NCBI RefSeq assembly: GCF_014199215.1
Contig: NZ_JACIJC010000004.1
Span: 557,716 to 621,715, forward strand
Source: Sphingobium boeckii
GTDB lineage: Bacteria > Pseudomonadota > Alphaproteobacteria > Sphingomonadales > Sphingomonadaceae
Direction: 5' to 3'
Length of the DNA: 64,000 bases
Within the stretch, counting starts at the first letter, position 1, and each line of letters opens with the position of its first letter. Made by a program: the position numbers and the translations under genes. The notes under the pieces are model-generated. The model searched no databases. It was given only the letters and a program-made list of their open reading frames with translations, and was not told the origin of the DNA. Shown here piece after piece: positions 56,894 to 64,000 of the stretch.

Positions 56894-57522
56894 CCCCCCT
56901 TGTCCGCCTTACCGCCATCGCCGCACCGTTGATGCGCGAAAATATCGACACCGACGCGATCATCCCCTCACGCGAGATGAAGACCGTTTCCAAGACCGGA
57001 CTCGCCGATGGGCTGTTCGCCGGATGGCGCTATAGCGAGATCGACAGCCGGACGCCCGATCCCGTCTTCATTCTGAACCAGCCGCCCTATGACCGTGCCA
57101 ACGTCCTCATCAGCGGTGCGAATTTCGGCTGCGGATCGAGCCGCGAACATGCCGTATGGGCGCTAGCCGAATATGGCTTCCGCGCTGTCGTGGCTCCATC
57201 GTTCAGCCCCATCTTCGAGGGCAATTGCATCCGCAACGGCGTGGCCCCGATCATTCTGCCCCTGCCCGCCGTCGAGCGCATCGCCGCGATCGTCGCGACC
57301 CGGCCGCACATCACGATCGACCTCGAAACGCAGACGGTGCGCGCAGGGGATGAGGAGTGGCGCTTTTCACTGGGCAACGAGCCGCGCCAGATGCTGATGC
57401 AGGGGCTCGATGCGATCGAACTGACGCTGCAACGCCGCCCGGAGATCGCCACGTTCCGGGCAATGGATTCCGAACGGCGACCATGGGCCTATCTTTCAGG
57501 CCAACATGGTCCGAGCGCATAG
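56890..57522 (+). CDS. LeuD-type hydro-lyase small subunit
   Basis: 210 residues from a GTG start overlapping the large-subunit stop (GTGA), so translation is coupled. The swivel domain is clear: RENIDTDAIIPSREMK, LISGANFGCGSSREHAVWAL (substrate-recognition loop) and SFSPIFEGNCIRNGVAPI. It forms the hetero-dimer with the preceding subunit. The YxRA-type specificity loop of biosynthetic LeuD is not obvious, which leaves room for a different dicarboxylate. Confidence 0.93.
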   Translation: MTPLVRLTAIAAPLMRENIDTDAIIPSREMKTVSKTGLADGLFAGWRYSEIDSRTPDPVFILNQPPYDRANVLISGANFGCGSSREHAVWALAEYGFRAVVAPSFSPIFEGNCIRNGVAPIILPLPAVERIAAIVATRPHITIDLETQTVRAGDEEWRFSLGNEPRQMLMQGLDAIELTLQRRPEIATFRAMDSERRPWAYLSGQHGPSA

Positions 57523-57582
57523 CGGTTACTGTTCAAGGCCGGGATCTTGTCACGACGATCGCCTGGCCATGAAAGCAGCGGA

Positions 57583-57888
57583 TTACAAAGCTTCGGTCAG
57601 CACGAACTGCGGGTTGTCCGCAAATTGCTGAAATTCCGCCGCGACCTTTTGCACGGCCTCGCTCGCGACATCGACGCCAAATGCGCCCATATCGGTGATG
57701 TCGATCGTTTCGAAATAAGCGAAGGGCGCGTTGGCCGCGGTGCCAAGCACGCCGTTTGCGCGATAGACTTGAAAGTCGGCGACGGACGACAGAGCGCGCA
57801 CGCCGGGAATGTCGGTGGACTTTGCCCATTGCTCATATGCGCCCTGGTCGACGCCCGGCTTCAAATTGAACATCACGATGATTCTCAT
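57583..57888 (-). CDS. REDY-like/HapK small alpha-beta barrel protein
   Basis: 101 residues from MRIIVMFNLKPGVDQGAYEQWA. The conserved patterns are DIPGVRALSSVADFQVYRA, FAYFETIDITDMGAFG and a C-terminal QFVLTEAL, as in the REDY-like/HapK group of dimeric alpha-beta barrel proteins related to Dabb and EthD. HapK relatives occur in prodigiosin-type and aromatic clusters, but no common reaction is known. It is convergent with the LeuD gene and divergent from the MFS gene. Confidence 0.8.
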   Translation of the reverse strand: MRIIVMFNLKPGVDQGAYEQWAKSTDIPGVRALSSVADFQVYRANGVLGTAANAPFAYFETIDITDMGAFGVDVASEAVQKVAAEFQQFADNPQFVLTEAL

Positions 57889-58086
57889 CAAGCTCTCCAT
57901 CGGAATTGAATGCCGGCGGTTGGTCAGGGAACGGCAGAAACACCACGCCCATCAACTTCACCGCGCCGCCAGCGTCGAGCGCAGCGCCGCGTTCTGACCG
58001 CCTGGCAAACATTTCCGACACGAGATGCGGCCTCATGGATGTGCAGCGCTAGCTTTTCCGGAACCCGGCCGACGCCGCAAGGGGGA

Positions 58087-59328
58087 ATGACCATCGAAAA
58101 CCACCGCACGCGCTCCGAGTTCAAATTAGGTGGAAAGCCGCTGTTCGCCGCGCTGTTGGGCGTGGCCTGCGGTGCCTCCCCGGTTCCTTTGAATGTCATC
58201 CCTTTGATGATCGGCCCGATCCATGCAGAATATGGCTGGGACTTTGCGCTGATCAGCGGGGGTATGACCATTTTCGGCGTACTCGGCGCGCTCATGGCGC
58301 CTCTCGTCGGCGGCGCATCGGACAAGTTCGGGGTGCGCCCCGTCGCATTGATTTCGCTTTTCATGTTCGGAATGGGGTTTGCGTCGCTCTATTTCATCCC
58401 CGCCTCGCCCACCGGATATCTTCTATCCTGGGCCGCGCTCGGCCTGATCGGCATCGGTTCGACACCCGTCACCTGGAGCCGCGCGATCAGCATGTGGTTT
58501 GACAAGCGTCGCGGCCTTGCACTGGGGATCATGTTGCTGGGCACCAGTCTTACGGCGCTGATCGTGCCGCAGATCGCGCAAAGGGCGATCGCGGCGGGCG
58601 GATGGCGCATGGGTTTCCCGGTGGTCGCGTTGCTGCCGCTGCTCATCGCGCTGCCGATCGGCCTTGCCTGGTTCAGGGAACCAAAGCCTGAAGAGCGCCC
58701 CGCCAGCATGACGGGTGCGGGCGGCGCGCTTTGGGGACTGAAGCTGCGCGAAGCCATCAATACCTATAGATTCTGGGCCTTGTTCGGATCGATCCTGCTG
58801 GTCGCCTTCGCTTATGGCGGCGCCCATATCCATATGGCGCAGATCGTCCAATTGCATGGCTTTTCCGCCGATGTGGCTGCCGGCATCATGAGCGTGGTCG
58901 CGATCGGAATCTTGACCGGGCGTCTGCTGATCGGCTTTCTGTTCGATCGCCTGTGGGCTCCGGGCGTCGCCTTTCCCGCGCTGATCATGCCCGCGATGGC
59001 GTGCTGGATCCTGATCGGGACGACCACCACTCTGCCCTTCATCATGATGGCCGCCTTCCTGCTCGGCTTTGCGGCGGGCGCAGAATCGGATGTCATCGCA
59101 TTTTTGGCCGCCAAATATTTCGGCATGGCCCATTATGGCCGGATCTATGGCGTACTCTACATGCCCTTTGGCATCGGTGCGGCGATCTCCCCCATCGTCT
59201 ATGGCATGGTGCGCGATCGCACCGGCGGCTATGATCCGATGCTGATGGCCGATATGGCGTTGTTCGTTACTGGCGGCGTCCTATTGCTCACACTCGGCCG
59301 CTATCCGGCCCACCACCAGAATAGCTGA
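58087..59328 (+). CDS. MFS transporter
   Basis: 413 residues from MTIENHRTRSEF (AGGGGGA directly ahead). Twelve membrane segments are visible, with the loop 2-3 motif GGASDKFGVRPV and its weaker repeat LIGFLFDRLW in the second half. The pattern is like oxalate/formate-type and monocarboxylate MFS proteins. It is followed after 10 bases by the alpha/beta-fold protein gene. Probably imports the acid or amide degraded by the surrounding enzymes. Confidence 0.88.
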   Translation: MTIENHRTRSEFKLGGKPLFAALLGVACGASPVPLNVIPLMIGPIHAEYGWDFALISGGMTIFGVLGALMAPLVGGASDKFGVRPVALISLFMFGMGFASLYFIPASPTGYLLSWAALGLIGIGSTPVTWSRAISMWFDKRRGLALGIMLLGTSLTALIVPQIAQRAIAAGGWRMGFPVVALLPLLIALPIGLAWFREPKPEERPASMTGAGGALWGLKLREAINTYRFWALFGSILLVAFAYGGAHIHMAQIVQLHGFSADVAAGIMSVVAIGILTGRLLIGFLFDRLWAPGVAFPALIMPAMACWILIGTTTTLPFIMMAAFLLGFAAGAESDVIAFLAAKYFGMAHYGRIYGVLYMPFGIGAAISPIVYGMVRDRTGGYDPMLMADMALFVTGGVLLLTLGRYPAHHQNS

Positions 59329-59338
59329 GGATATACCG

Positions 59339-60139
59339 ATGACGACACCGCGGCGCGGCTATGCCGATGGCCCGTTCGGCCAGGTCCATTTCCAGCATCT
59401 GGGGGAGGGCGATCCCGTCGTTCTGCTGCACCAGGCACCGATGACATCGGGCCAGTTCGACAATGTCTATGCGCCGCTGGCCGCGCGCGGCTTCCATGCG
59501 ATCGGCATCGACATGCCCGGCTTCGGTCTCTCCGATCCCGTCCCTTTCGTGCCGGGCGTCGGCGATTATGCCAAGGCCGTGCCGCCGGTCCTGAACGCAC
59601 TCGGCATCTCTGCGTGCGCCATCCTCGGCCACCACACCGGCGCACTGGCGGCAACCGAGGCCGTGCTCCAGTTTCCCGATCGGTTCAGCGCCCTCATTCT
59701 CAATGGACCATTGCCGATCACCGAAGCCGAACGGCAGGATTTCATGAACGGCCTTCATCGCCGCGAACTGGATTACAAGGCCAAGCCCCATGCGCAGCAT
59801 ATGGTGGAGCTATTCGACATTCGCGACGACCTGGCCGAAGGCACGATATCGGATGCGCGTCTCAGCGATTATGTGATCCAGGCCATGGTGGGCAAGGGTG
59901 CCTATTGGCACGGCCATCATGCCGCCTACCAATATCGCCATGACGAAACGCTCGCCGCGATCGAGCATCGCACGCTGATCCTGACCAACACCGGCGATGT
60001 GATCTTCGATCTGGCCCAGCGCGCCCGGGCGATCCGCCCCGATTTCGCTTATGCGGCGCTGGAGGGCGGCGGCATCGATATCGTCGATCAGCAGCCGGAA
60101 GCCTGGGCGGATGCCGTCAGCGCCTTTCTCCGCAGCTAA
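59339..60139 (+). CDS. alpha/beta-hydrolase-fold protein lacking the usual catalytic Ser and His
   Basis: 266 residues with the fold's landmarks (VVLLHQAPMTSGQFDNVYAPLAARGFHAIGIDMPGFGLSD). The nucleophile elbow, however, reads GHHTG at 97-101, so the Ser/Asp/Cys position is His99, and the late GxGH segment reads GGGIDIVDQQPEAW without a histidine. It is therefore either inactive, a binding partner, or uses other chemistry. It shares a transcript with the MFS transporter. Sequence quality there looks normal, so this is not a frameshift. Confidence 0.82.
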   Translation: MTTPRRGYADGPFGQVHFQHLGEGDPVVLLHQAPMTSGQFDNVYAPLAARGFHAIGIDMPGFGLSDPVPFVPGVGDYAKAVPPVLNALGISACAILGHHTGALAATEAVLQFPDRFSALILNGPLPITEAERQDFMNGLHRRELDYKAKPHAQHMVELFDIRDDLAEGTISDARLSDYVIQAMVGKGAYWHGHHAAYQYRHDETLAAIEHRTLILTNTGDVIFDLAQRARAIRPDFAYAALEGGGIDIVDQQPEAWADAVSAFLRS

Positions 60140-60230
60140 GGCGTCGAGCGGCAATCCCGGCTGATCCGTTCGGAAGCGGCTTGCGCGACCAGCCCATTTC
60201 GCCATCGGCCGCGGCAGGAGATGGTCGCTC

Positions 60231-61733
60231 TCAGAGTTTGACGGTCACGGCCTTGGTATCGAGATAGAGATCCAGCCCATCGCGGCCGAACTCGCGACCC
60301 CAGCCCGATTGCTTGAAGCCGCCAAACGGGATGTTCGGTCCCACCGCGCCGTGACAGTTGATCGACACATGGCCGGATCGGATGCGCGCCGCCATGCGGT
60401 GGGCGATCGACAGATTCTGCGTCCATACGCTGCCCGACAATCCGAAAACGCTGTCATTCGCCTGACGCGCGACGACATCCAGATCGGGATCGGAAAAGCG
60501 CTGGATCGCCATGACCGGACCGAAAATTTCCTCGCGCACGATCCGCATATCGGGGCGCGTTTCCGTAAAGATCGTCGGCTGCAGGAAATTGCCCGCGCCT
60601 TCCGGCGCTATGCCGCCCAAGACCAGCTTGGCCCCTTCTTCGATGCCGCTGGCGATATAGGATTGCACCCGCTCCCGCTGCCGCTTCGAAATGAGCGGCC
60701 CCATCTGGGTGGCGGGATCCAGGCCGTGCCCCAGCGTGAAAGCGCCGACGAAAGCGACCAGGCGCGCCACGAATTCATCATGGATACGCTCGTGGACGAA
60801 AATGCGCGTCCCCGCCATGCAGTTCTGGCCCTGCAGGAAAAATGTCGCCATCGCCACACCCGGCACGGCGAGGTCCAGATCGGCATCGTCGAACACCACC
60901 ACCGGGGATTTCCCGCCGAGTTCGAGCGACACCTTCTTCAGATTGTCCGCCGCAGACCGGATGATGGCGCGCCCCACATCGGTGGAGCCCGTGAACGAGA
61001 TCTTGTCGATATCCTTATGCGCCACCAATGCGGCACCGGCATCACGGCCATAGCCATTGACGACATTGACCACGCCGTCGGGAAAACCGGCCTGCTGGAT
61101 CAACCGGGCCAGCAGGATAGCGGAAAGCGGCGTATCCTCGGCGGGTTTCAGCACCACGGTGCACCCAGCAGCCAGCGCCGGCGCGAGTTTGAGCCCGGCC
61201 ATCGACAGCGGCACGTTCCACGGAATGATCTGCCCAACCACGCCGACCGGCTCCCTTGTGGTATAGGTCAGCGCTTCACCGGCCGCCAACACATGCGGCG
61301 GCGGCGTGGTCGTGGTGCCTTCGATGCGCTCCGCCCAGCCCGCATAATATTCGAACAGCCGCGCTGTGCTGCTCACGGTCAATTGCGCTATGGCGAGCGG
61401 CATTCCGTTGTCGAGCACTTCGAGTTCGATAAAGGTCTGCGCATTCTCATCGATCAGGCGGGAAAGGCGACGCAGATGATCGGCGCGCTCAAAGCCCGAC
61501 AGACGCGACCATGGCCCTTCGAACGCCTTGCGCGCCGCTGCCACCGCGCGGTCGATGTCCGCACCGTCGCCGATCGCGACATGAGCCAGGAGATCATCCG
61601 TCGCCGGATCATGGCTGGCAACAGAATTTTCCGCAACGCCCGCCCCCCATCGGCCGTCGATGAACAGTTCGAGCGGTCCTTTTAGGAATTGGCGTGTTGC
61701 AGGGCTGAGTTGCGGGGTGACCGGGTTATTCAT
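60231..61733 (-). CDS. aldehyde dehydrogenase (NAD(P)+-dependent)
   Basis: 500 residues from MNNPVTPQLSPATRQFLKGP. Catalytic residues are Glu271 (SLELGGKSP) and Cys305 (GQNCMAGTR); cofactor segments PWNVPLSMAGLKLAPALAAGC and FTGSTDVGRAI are present. The C-terminal PFGGFKQSGWGREFG is typical. Substrate unknown; it could oxidise a semialdehyde of either catabolic block. It follows the isochorismatase-CoA transferase-hydantoinase genes in direction, after a 244-base gap without genes. Confidence 0.93.
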   Translation of the reverse strand: MNNPVTPQLSPATRQFLKGPLELFIDGRWGAGVAENSVASHDPATDDLLAHVAIGDGADIDRAVAAARKAFEGPWSRLSGFERADHLRRLSRLIDENAQTFIELEVLDNGMPLAIAQLTVSSTARLFEYYAGWAERIEGTTTTPPPHVLAAGEALTYTTREPVGVVGQIIPWNVPLSMAGLKLAPALAAGCTVVLKPAEDTPLSAILLARLIQQAGFPDGVVNVVNGYGRDAGAALVAHKDIDKISFTGSTDVGRAIIRSAADNLKKVSLELGGKSPVVVFDDADLDLAVPGVAMATFFLQGQNCMAGTRIFVHERIHDEFVARLVAFVGAFTLGHGLDPATQMGPLISKRQRERVQSYIASGIEEGAKLVLGGIAPEGAGNFLQPTIFTETRPDMRIVREEIFGPVMAIQRFSDPDLDVVARQANDSVFGLSGSVWTQNLSIAHRMAARIRSGHVSINCHGAVGPNIPFGGFKQSGWGREFGRDGLDLYLDTKAVTVKL

Positions 61734-61977
61734 CGAAAAGCACCTGCTGGAAATGACCGAAATCTGGAACCGGATCTTAGCGCAACGCCGGCCATGGCGA
61801 GCGCATAAACCATGCGTCCGGCACGATGACAGGCTAGACGCGATCCGCACGACGGGCATCGCGGGCGGTACCCTTCTCCGCTGCTCGGATAGTCGAAAGC
61901 GGTCAATCGATGTCTGTGCGCGGGGTTCCCCGTCGTCCGCCCGGCGGAGGAGATCATCCGGCGCTTCCCGCTGCCGC

Positions 61978-62598
61978 CTAGATCGAGCCGATCAGCAGCA
62001 GCGCTTCGGCTTCGTCAACGACCTCGGCATATTTGGCCTGGAGATCGAACAGATTGGCTTCATGTGGCCCCGGATGACGATCCGCGCAGGCGTCCTTCAC
62101 CACGAAGGGGATGAAGCCATATTGCAGCGCGTCCAGCGCGGATGCACGCACGCAGCCCGATGTGGAAAAGCCGGTGATGAACAGCGTATCCACGCCCATG
62201 CTATGTAACGTCGCCGCGAGCGAGGTGCCGAAGAAAGCGGAAGCATATTGCTTGGTGACCACGATGTCATTGGCGTCGGGCTGGAGCGTGTCGGGAAAGG
62301 CACCCATGGGGGACCCTTTCAGAAATGCCTTGAGCGCGGGCACCTTGCGATAGAAATAGCCGCCATCCGCGCCACCCGCCTGATATTCCACATTGGTGAA
62401 CACCACCGGGACGCCCGCAGCGCGTGCCGCCGCCAACAGCCTTTCATTGGATGCCAGCGCCGGTTCGGCCTGTGCATAGAGATTGGAGGCGGGATCGAGA
62501 TAGGCGACCACCACATCCACGATCAGCAACGCGGCTTTCCGGCCCGGCCGCAGATGGCCATCGAAAGCGCCTGCATAATTGGCAGTCAGTTCGTCCAT
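61978..62598 (-). CDS. isochorismatase-family cysteine amidase 2
   Basis: 206 residues, triad Asp28 (LLIVDVVVAY), Lys116 (VVTKQYASAFFGT) and Cys149 (TGFSTSGCVRASALDALQYG). It resembles N-carbamoylsarcosine amidase and maleamate amidase. Start overlaps the CoA transferase stop by one base. With a hydantoinase B gene two genes upstream, hydrolysis of an N-carbamoyl or half-amide product is the best guess. Confidence 0.88.
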   Translation of the reverse strand: MDELTANYAGAFDGHLRPGRKAALLIVDVVVAYLDPASNLYAQAEPALASNERLLAAARAAGVPVVFTNVEYQAGGADGGYFYRKVPALKAFLKGSPMGAFPDTLQPDANDIVVTKQYASAFFGTSLAATLHSMGVDTLFITGFSTSGCVRASALDALQYGFIPFVVKDACADRHPGPHEANLFDLQAKYAEVVDEAEALLLIGSI

Positions 62599-63863
62599 CA
62601 GATAGCCCCTTCATCGGCGAGCCTGGCCTGATCCTCGGCGCTGAGCCCCAGCAGATCACGATAGACGGTTTCATTGTCCTGCCCGATCGTGGCGGGGGCG
62701 AGGCTGCGGATCGAGCCCGGCGTGTCGGACAATTTGGGGAAGCTGTTCTGCATCTTGAACTTGCCCCAGCGCGGGCTGTCCACCTCGACCAGCGCGTCGC
62801 GCGCGGCAAAATGGGGATCCGCCAGCATATCCGCCGCGCGATAGATCGCGCCTGCCGGAATGCTGTGTTCGATCATCAGCGCCTCCACCGTGTCCACGGT
62901 CAGCGTGCGGGTCCAATCCGATATCAGATCGTCCAGCTCCTTTTGGCGGACGCCGCGCGCAAGATGCGTGGCATAACGCTCATCGGTCGCAAGCTCGGGA
63001 CGGCCCATCGCGGTGCACAGCCTGCCGAACACTGCATCCTGATTGGCACCGATCAGAAATTCACCATCGCTGCAGGGATAGACGTTGGAGGGCGCGATTC
63101 CCTCCAGCACAGATCCGGTGCGGCTGCGCACATGATCGGAAACCATATATTCGGGAACGAGGCTCTCCATCACCTGGAGCACCGCTTCATAGAGAGCACT
63201 GTCAACCACCTGGCCTTTGCCCGTGCTTTCGCGCGCGTGAAGTGCGGCGAGCGCACCCATGCAGCCATAGGTCGCGGCCAGACTATCCCCGATGGAGACG
63301 CCCATACGGCTGGGCGCGCGATCGGCGTCGCCCACGATATAGCGCCATCCGCCCATGGCTTCACCGATCCCGCCGAAACCGGCGCGGGATGAATAAGGCC
63401 CGGTCTGACCATAGCCGGAAACCCGCACGATGATCAGCCGCGGATTGATGGCGTGGAGCACTTCGGGGCCGAGACCCCATTTCTCCAGCGTGCCCGGCTT
63501 GAAATTCTCGATCAGGATATCGGCATGGATGATCAGCTTGCGCACGATCTCCTGACCCTGCGGAACGCGCAGATTGGCGGAAACCGATTTCTTGTTGCGC
63601 GCAACGACTTCCCACCAGAGCTTGGCGTCCCCATGCCCCCAATTGCGCATCGGATCGCCGCCGCCGGTCTTTCCATTCGGGCCATCCACCTGTGGCGGCT
63701 CGACCTTGATCACCTCGGCCCCCATATCGCCCAGCAACTGACCGCAAAAAGGTCCGGCGATGAGCTGCCCCAGCTCGATCACCCGGATATCCTTGAGCGC
63801 CCCATTATTTTCAATGCCGTCCGTCACGTCTGTTACGCCGCGGCGTTCAGATTGTGCGTCCAT
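62598..63863 (-). CDS. class III (CaiB/BaiF) CoA transferase 2
   Basis: 421 residues; features DIRVIELGQLIAGPFCGQLLGDMGAEVIKVE, ARNKKSVSANLR, NFKPGTLEKWGLGPE and the catalytic Asp193 in VSIGDSLAATYG. The ATG used overlaps the hydantoinase gene end by 31 bases; a GTG 36 bases downstream would avoid this but lacks a ribosome site. It probably activates the acid released by the neighbouring amidase. Confidence 0.9.
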   Translation of the reverse strand: MDAQSERRGVTDVTDGIENNGALKDIRVIELGQLIAGPFCGQLLGDMGAEVIKVEPPQVDGPNGKTGGGDPMRNWGHGDAKLWWEVVARNKKSVSANLRVPQGQEIVRKLIIHADILIENFKPGTLEKWGLGPEVLHAINPRLIIVRVSGYGQTGPYSSRAGFGGIGEAMGGWRYIVGDADRAPSRMGVSIGDSLAATYGCMGALAALHARESTGKGQVVDSALYEAVLQVMESLVPEYMVSDHVRSRTGSVLEGIAPSNVYPCSDGEFLIGANQDAVFGRLCTAMGRPELATDERYATHLARGVRQKELDDLISDWTRTLTVDTVEALMIEHSIPAGAIYRAADMLADPHFAARDALVEVDSPRWGKFKMQNSFPKLSDTPGSIRSLAPATIGQDNETVYRDLLGLSAEDQARLADEGAI

Positions 63864-64000
63864 TTTGGCTGGATGGGGGCTGGGAGACCGGTTTCTTCGG
63901 AGCAGTTGGCGCGGAGGTTTTCCATGGTGGGGCCGAAGTCGAACACGTCGATCGTGCCGCGGTCTGTGCGCAGGGTATTGCGCAGCGCGGTGGTCGCAGC
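63833..64000 (-). CDS. hydantoinase B/oxoprolinase family protein, C-terminal end (cut by window edge)
   Basis: The last 55 residues are visible, ending with TAA. The tail TIDVFDFGPTMENLRANCSEE then TGLPAPIQP resembles the C terminus of N-methylhydantoinase/oxoprolinase B subunits (D-G-P...LR..C.EETG). These ATP-dependent enzymes open hydantoin or oxoproline rings together with an A subunit, which should lie further to the right. It heads the visible leftward operon with CoA transferase 2 and amidase 2. Confidence 0.7.
   Translation of the reverse strand, partial: AATTALRNTLRTDRGTIDVFDFGPTMENLRANCSEETGLPAPIQPKWTHNLNAAA

Noticed and set aside
55460..57522. Leucine biosynthesis leuCD operon
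   Set aside because: No leuA or leuB is near and the flanking genes are catabolic CoA enzymes; the gene symbols were therefore not assigned.
60309..61685. 458-codon open frame opposite the aldehyde dehydrogenase, and similar frames at 46509-47687 and 48701-50050
   Set aside because: Each is antisense to a full-length enzyme with conserved active-site residues.

Overview
The window looks like the chromosome of a sphingomonad-type alphaproteobacterium (Sphingomonas, Sphingobium, Novosphingobium or a near relative). The basis is the GC-rich coding bias, several TonB-dependent receptors with A/Q-type signal peptides, an EipA-type DUF1134 protein, an RibB with a degenerate second domain followed by ribH, and extensive CoA-thioester and amidohydrolase catabolism. 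I cannot name the species. No CRISPR array, transposase, integrase, phage gene or rRNA was seen. Two tRNA-Ser genes (GGA and GCU anticodons) are present.

Region 1 (1-13 kb) is housekeeping: the end of ribB, ribH, tRNA-Ser(GGA), a TonB receptor, a cyclophilin-type isomerase, a retropepsin-like protease, a lipid kinase, acnA with a strong terminator hairpin, a glutaminyl-peptide cyclotransferase coupled to a ygfZ-type gene, pyrC, a DUF1134 envelope protein and tRNA-Ser(GCU).

Region 2 (13-42 kb) is an accessory block devoted to peptides and imino acids. A RidA/VOC pair is followed by a three-subunit FAD/2Fe-2S/D-amino-acid-dehydrogenase-type complex and a dihydrodipicolinate-synthase-family enzyme. 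This is the gene set of the 4-hydroxyproline pathway. A LysR regulator lies next to it, then an SSS symporter with a DUF3311 partner and a DUF885 peptidase, two TonB receptors, three tandem paralogous Xaa-Pro-dipeptidase-like amidohydrolases, a second DUF885 peptidase, two paralogous secreted NTF2-like proteins, an oligopeptidase-B-like S9 peptidase, a PaiB-type flavoprotein, an esterase and a YtcJ-type amidohydrolase with its MocR regulator. A 15-bp dyad TTGC-N7-GCAA occurs about 100-107 bp upstream of three of these operons and beside the LysR gene. It suggests one regulon.

Region 3 (42-50 kb) is a compact operon with a fused flavin monooxygenase/old-yellow-enzyme protein (2-aminobenzoyl-CoA or salicylyl-CoA monooxygenase type), SDR, MarR regulator, enoyl-CoA hydratase, acyl-CoA dehydrogenase, thioesterase and a Rid protein. 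Glutaryl-CoA dehydrogenase is divergent from it. This resembles aerobic anthranilate degradation through CoA thioesters, but the activating CoA ligase is not in the window.

Region 4 (50-64 kb) holds a divergent gene set: two polysaccharide-deacetylase/PuuE-like hydrolases, an isochorismatase-like amidase and an HMG-CoA-lyase-like enzyme on one side; a class III CoA transferase and a LeuCD-type hydro-lyase on the other. Read in order they could convert a cyclic imide to a half-amide, then an alkylmaleate, an alkylmalate, its CoA thioester and finally cleavage products. This is my main candidate for an undescribed pathway. An MFS transporter, an alpha/beta-hydrolase-fold protein without the usual catalytic Ser and His, an aldehyde dehydrogenase, a second isochorismatase-like amidase, a second CoA transferase and the end of a hydantoinase B gene complete the window.
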